Shown: in pieces, positions 60,890-64,000 of the stretch
Layout of the letters: every line of letters starts with the position of its first letter
How positions within the stretch are numbered: position 1 is the stretch's first letter
Origin: Halocaridina rubra
Taxonomy: Eukaryota > Arthropoda > Malacostraca > Decapoda > Atyidae
NCBI GenBank assembly: GCA_037179515.1
Contig: JAXCGZ010001910.1
Span: 45,001 to 109,000 of the forward strand
Reading direction: 5' to 3'
DNA length: 64,000 nucleotides
Notes under the pieces: model-generated
Database searches by the model: none
Seen by the model: the letters and a program-made list of their open reading frames with translations, nothing else
Told to the model about the DNA's origin: nothing
Position numbers and translations under genes: made by a program

Positions 60890-63662
60890 ATGTGGTGGAA
60901 TGGAAGGAAGTTTCATCTCGAATAATAGTGGCTAAAAAGAGGCTGGGATGAGAGGTTTGGGAGTTTTGGGAGTGCATATGGTCCTGGTAGTGAGAGAAGT
61001 GAGGAAGAAAGAGAAGAGTTGGTGGAAGACTTGGGAATGAATGTGAATGTGGTGTTGATGGGAGGTTTGAATGCTAGAGTAGGGAATGAGCCAGTGGATG
61101 GTGTAATTGGGAAGTATGGAGTACTTGGTAAGAATGAGAGAGGAGAGAAAATGATAGAAATGTGTATTGTGAGAGAGATGTTGATTGCTAATATTGCATT
61201 TAAAAAGAAGGATATGCACAAGTATACATGGGTCAGAGTTGATAATGGAAGAGTAGTTGACAGAGCATTAATGGATTATGTTGTGGTGGACAGGAGGTTG
61301 ATTGGAAGAGTATTAGATGTGAATGTACTGAGAGGAGCTAGTGGTGCAATATCTGATCATAATTTAGTATAAATTAGAGTGAGAATGGGAAAAAAGTGGA
61401 GAAAAGGGAGAAGCAAGAGAGGAAGAGAGGTGCTACAAGTGAATTAAATGTATAAAAGAGAGAAAGACTGTGAGTATAAGGCTAGTCTGAGGAATGTGTG
61501 AAATGTAGTGAAAGAGAAAGTGGAGGAGGGAGTGGAGGAAGAATGGGGCTGTTTCAAGAAAGAAGTTATTTAGAAGGAGGCTAAATGGTGGGAGTAAAAG
61601 AATGGTAGTCAATGGTGGAATGGGCAGGTGAGGGCAGTAGTGGCTGATAAGAAGCAGGCATTTGAGGTATGGTTGTAAGTAGGTAATGTAGAGGTGTACG
61701 AAAGGTAGTGTGTAAAAAGGAGGTTAACCAAGTGCGTGGTAAGGGAGGGAAAGAGAGAAGGGGATGTAAGATGGGGTAGATGTTTGTCTGAGAATTTTGA
61801 AAGGAATAAAAAGATATTTTAGAAGGAAGTGAGAAGACTGAGGAAAGGTGACTCTGGTAATGAGGAGAGGGTGAAAGGAGATGGGCAATTGCTTGTAGAT
61901 GATATCAAGGTGAGAGAGAGATGGGCTGAATATTTCAAGGACCTGATAAATGAGGAAGATGATAGAGCAGCAGAGATTGTGGCTATGAGAAACGAATGGA
62001 GAATACCAATGTTAGGGGATGAGAGTGATAGAGAATTAACAAAATAAGAGGTACATTTGGCATTGAAATCAATGAAAGCAGGTAAAGCACCAGGGACAGA
62101 TAGATGCCATGTTGAATGCTTGTCAAAAGGAGGGGAGGCATTAGTAGAATGGATGGTTTGGTTGTTGAATGTATATTTCAGGAAAGGGAGGGTCCATGTT
62201 GACTGGAGGAGCACATGTGTAGTTCCACTTTACAAAGAAAAAGGAGATAAGTATCAGTGTTGTAGTTTTAGAGGAATTTGTTTGTTGAGTAAAGTTGGTA
62301 AGGTGTAAGGAAGAGTGCTAATCATGAGAATTAGGCAAAGCACTGAGAGACTGATTGGAAATGAACAGTGTGGGTTCAGAAGAGGAAGAGTATGTGTGGA
62401 TCTGGAGCTTGTGGTACAGCAGGTGTGTTAGAAGTTTTTGGAAAAAGTTGGGACACTTTTTGGGCTTTTATGGACTTAGAGAAAGCATATGACAGGGTAG
62501 ATAGAAAGGTGTTGTGGAATGTCTTGCTACTGTATGGAGTTAGTGGAAGTTTGTTGAATGCGGTGAAGAGTTTTTACATGAACAGCATAGAATGTGTGTG
62601 GAAATGGTATGAGTGATTGGTTTGAGGTGAATGCAGGGTTACATCAAAGTTGAGTAATGTCACCATCATTGTTTAATGTGTATATGGATGGAGTAAGGGA
62701 AGTAAATGTAAAACAGAGGCTTGGAACTTGTGGGTGAGGATGGAAGGTTGTGGAAATTGAATCACTTGCTATTTGTGAATGATACTGTGCTGGTGGCTGA
62801 TACTGAGAATAAACTGAATCATTTGGTGACTGAGTTTGTTAGGGTATGTGAAAGAAGAAAATTGCTGGTGAAGATCAGTAAAAGTAAAGTAATGAGATGA
62901 ATGAGGAGTGTTAATATTGGCAGATTGAATGTAGGAGTGAATGGGGAGTTGCTTGAAGAAGTTGAGAGTTAAGTATCTGGGGTCGTACGTATTAAGGAGT
63001 AGATGTGTGGATGTAATGGTAAGTCACAGAGTGAAGGAAGCAAGTAAATATCTAGGTGGGTTGAAAAAAGTAATGGGAAATATATATCTGGGAATGAATG
63101 CAAAGAGAAGGATATACTCGAATGAAGGTGTGATTGTGTCGACAGCATTGAATGGAGCAGAGATTTGGAATGCAAGAGAGGATGAAAGGATCAAGTTGAA
63201 TGCAATTGGAGTTAGGTCAAGAGGGAGACAAAGAATGAGATGGATGGATGGTGTGAAAAGGGCATTGACTGCATGTGGAACATCAGTGGAGCAGGGAATA
63301 GTGCATGCAAGAGATAGGAATGATTGAAGGAAGATTGTGTATAGATGACCCTGGTCAAAGGGATTTCTTGCACCTTCTAGCTCAGTGAACTATGATGGAA
63401 GGGTGTGAGAGGAGTTGCCATATGTTGAAGCAGTAAGGGTAAACCAGCTGAATTTGTCGGGCATTATTTTAGAATATTCTTGCCCGATTACCTTGTGGGT
63501 GACCCAAGGAGGGTGAAATGAGGGGAATGTGGAAACCCTTTATCCCATAGGAGCTAAGAGGTGTGGTTGAGGTATGTGTGGCTCGTGGTGAATGCGCACA
63601 TCTTGCCTCTGCCACCCTCCTTATAAGGGCGAATGAGGCCACGTGTGCATGTACGTATGTAC
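60890..63662 (+). mobile_element. RTE-like LINE, sense, endonuclease to 3' UTR
   Basis: Nearly full-length ORF2 span with stops and shifts. Endonuclease at 60940-61372: SAYGPGSERSEEEREELVED, VVLMGGLNARVGNEPVDG (catalytic GDxN replaced by GGLN), KKKDMHKYTWVRVDNGRVVD and GASGAISDHNLV. RT: LKSMKAGKAPGTDRCHVECL near 62055, STCVVPLYKEKGDKYQCCSF, FMDLEKAYDRVDRKVLW near 62470 (motif A), a degraded catalytic box near 62770. The C-terminus GRQRMRWMDGVKRALTACGT lies near 63220. The 3' UTR carries CATAGGAGCTAAGAGGTGTG. Confidence 0.88.
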
Positions 63663-64000
63663 TTTCCACAACCTTCCATTCTCACCCACTTATTCCAAGC
63701 CTCTGCCTAGCACTCTTTCACTCTTTCACTTACTTCCTTTACTGTTCCATCCACATACACATCAAGCAATCATTGCTACATTATACATCCTTGACGTAAC
63801 CCTACATTCACCTCAAGCCAATTACTCACATCATTCTCGACTCTCACACATGTTCTACGAATTATGTACACTCTCCTGACTGCATTCAGCAATCTTCCAC
63901 TTATTCCATACAGTCACAATATGCTCCACTATTCCTCCCTGCAACCCTGTCATGCACTTTCTCTAAGTCCATAAAAGTCCAGAAAGTGTCCCTACTTTTC
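63663..64000 (-). mobile_element. Internal fragment of the same RTE family, antisense, cut by the window edge
   Basis: Reverse complement of the right edge reads TTTTATGGACTTAGAGAAAG, i.e. RT motif A as at 62465, and runs leftwards through the region matching 62640-62750 (GGCTTGAGGTGAATGTAGGG, AGAATGGAAGGTTGTGG). The rest of the copy lies outside the window. Confidence 0.8.

Noticed and set aside
60932..61221. Two overlapping minus-strand frames
   Set aside because: Shadows of the RTE endonuclease on the + strand.

Overview
This window is eukaryotic nuclear DNA, most likely from an arthropod and plausibly a malacostracan/decapod crustacean. The reasons are spliced genes with GT-AG introns, very long (TA)n, (TC)n and (ATT)n microsatellites, and heavy loading with CR1-, RTE- and Jockey/I-like LINEs, a Ty3/gypsy-like LTR element and Tigger (pogo) DNA transposons. 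The species cannot be fixed from the sequence alone. I see no bacterial genes, no CRISPR array, no rRNA and no convincing functional tRNA.

Two host genes are present, convergent (tail to tail). On the + strand, 2330-12970, lies a complete 13-exon gene for methylenetetrahydrofolate reductase (MTHFR). Its exons join in frame to a 678-residue protein with the catalytic domain and the C-terminal regulatory domain. On the - strand, 59584 down to 37696, lies a complete 9-exon gene for a 12-TM SLC22-family (organic cation/carnitine transporter-like) major facilitator protein of about 622 residues. Its last intron (13.6 kb) and its fifth intron (4.9 kb) are swollen by transposons.

The rest is mobile DNA. 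3224-6185 is a full-length Tigger transposon with TA target duplication and a dead transposase, inside MTHFR intron 2. 14.4-19.0 kb holds a dwarf LINE derivative, a LINE C-terminal fragment and an old CR1 copy carrying a cleanly inserted 312-bp MITE. 19.25-33.5 kb is a nested stack: one CR1 copy split by a gypsy-like LTR element (20045-29940), which was itself invaded by a Jockey/I-like fragment and two CR1 copies. The distal half of the split CR1 was hit by two RTE pieces. 33.5-37.1 kb holds young CR1 copies joined tail to head and a duplicated compound microsatellite. 40.6-51 kb (inside the transporter gene) has more CR1 and RTE fragments, orphan CR1 3' ends and a ~430-bp tandem repeat. 53.3-56.5 kb is a Jockey/I-like LINE. 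57-64 kb has several copies of one RTE-like family in alternating orientation, including one running off the right edge.

I found no new defence or biosynthetic system. The most unusual signal is the behaviour of the CR1 family: repeated junctions where a 5'-truncated copy starts right after another copy's 14-bp tail repeat, orphan 3' ends of about 70 bp, and a young subfamily sharing a premature stop near the end of its ORF.
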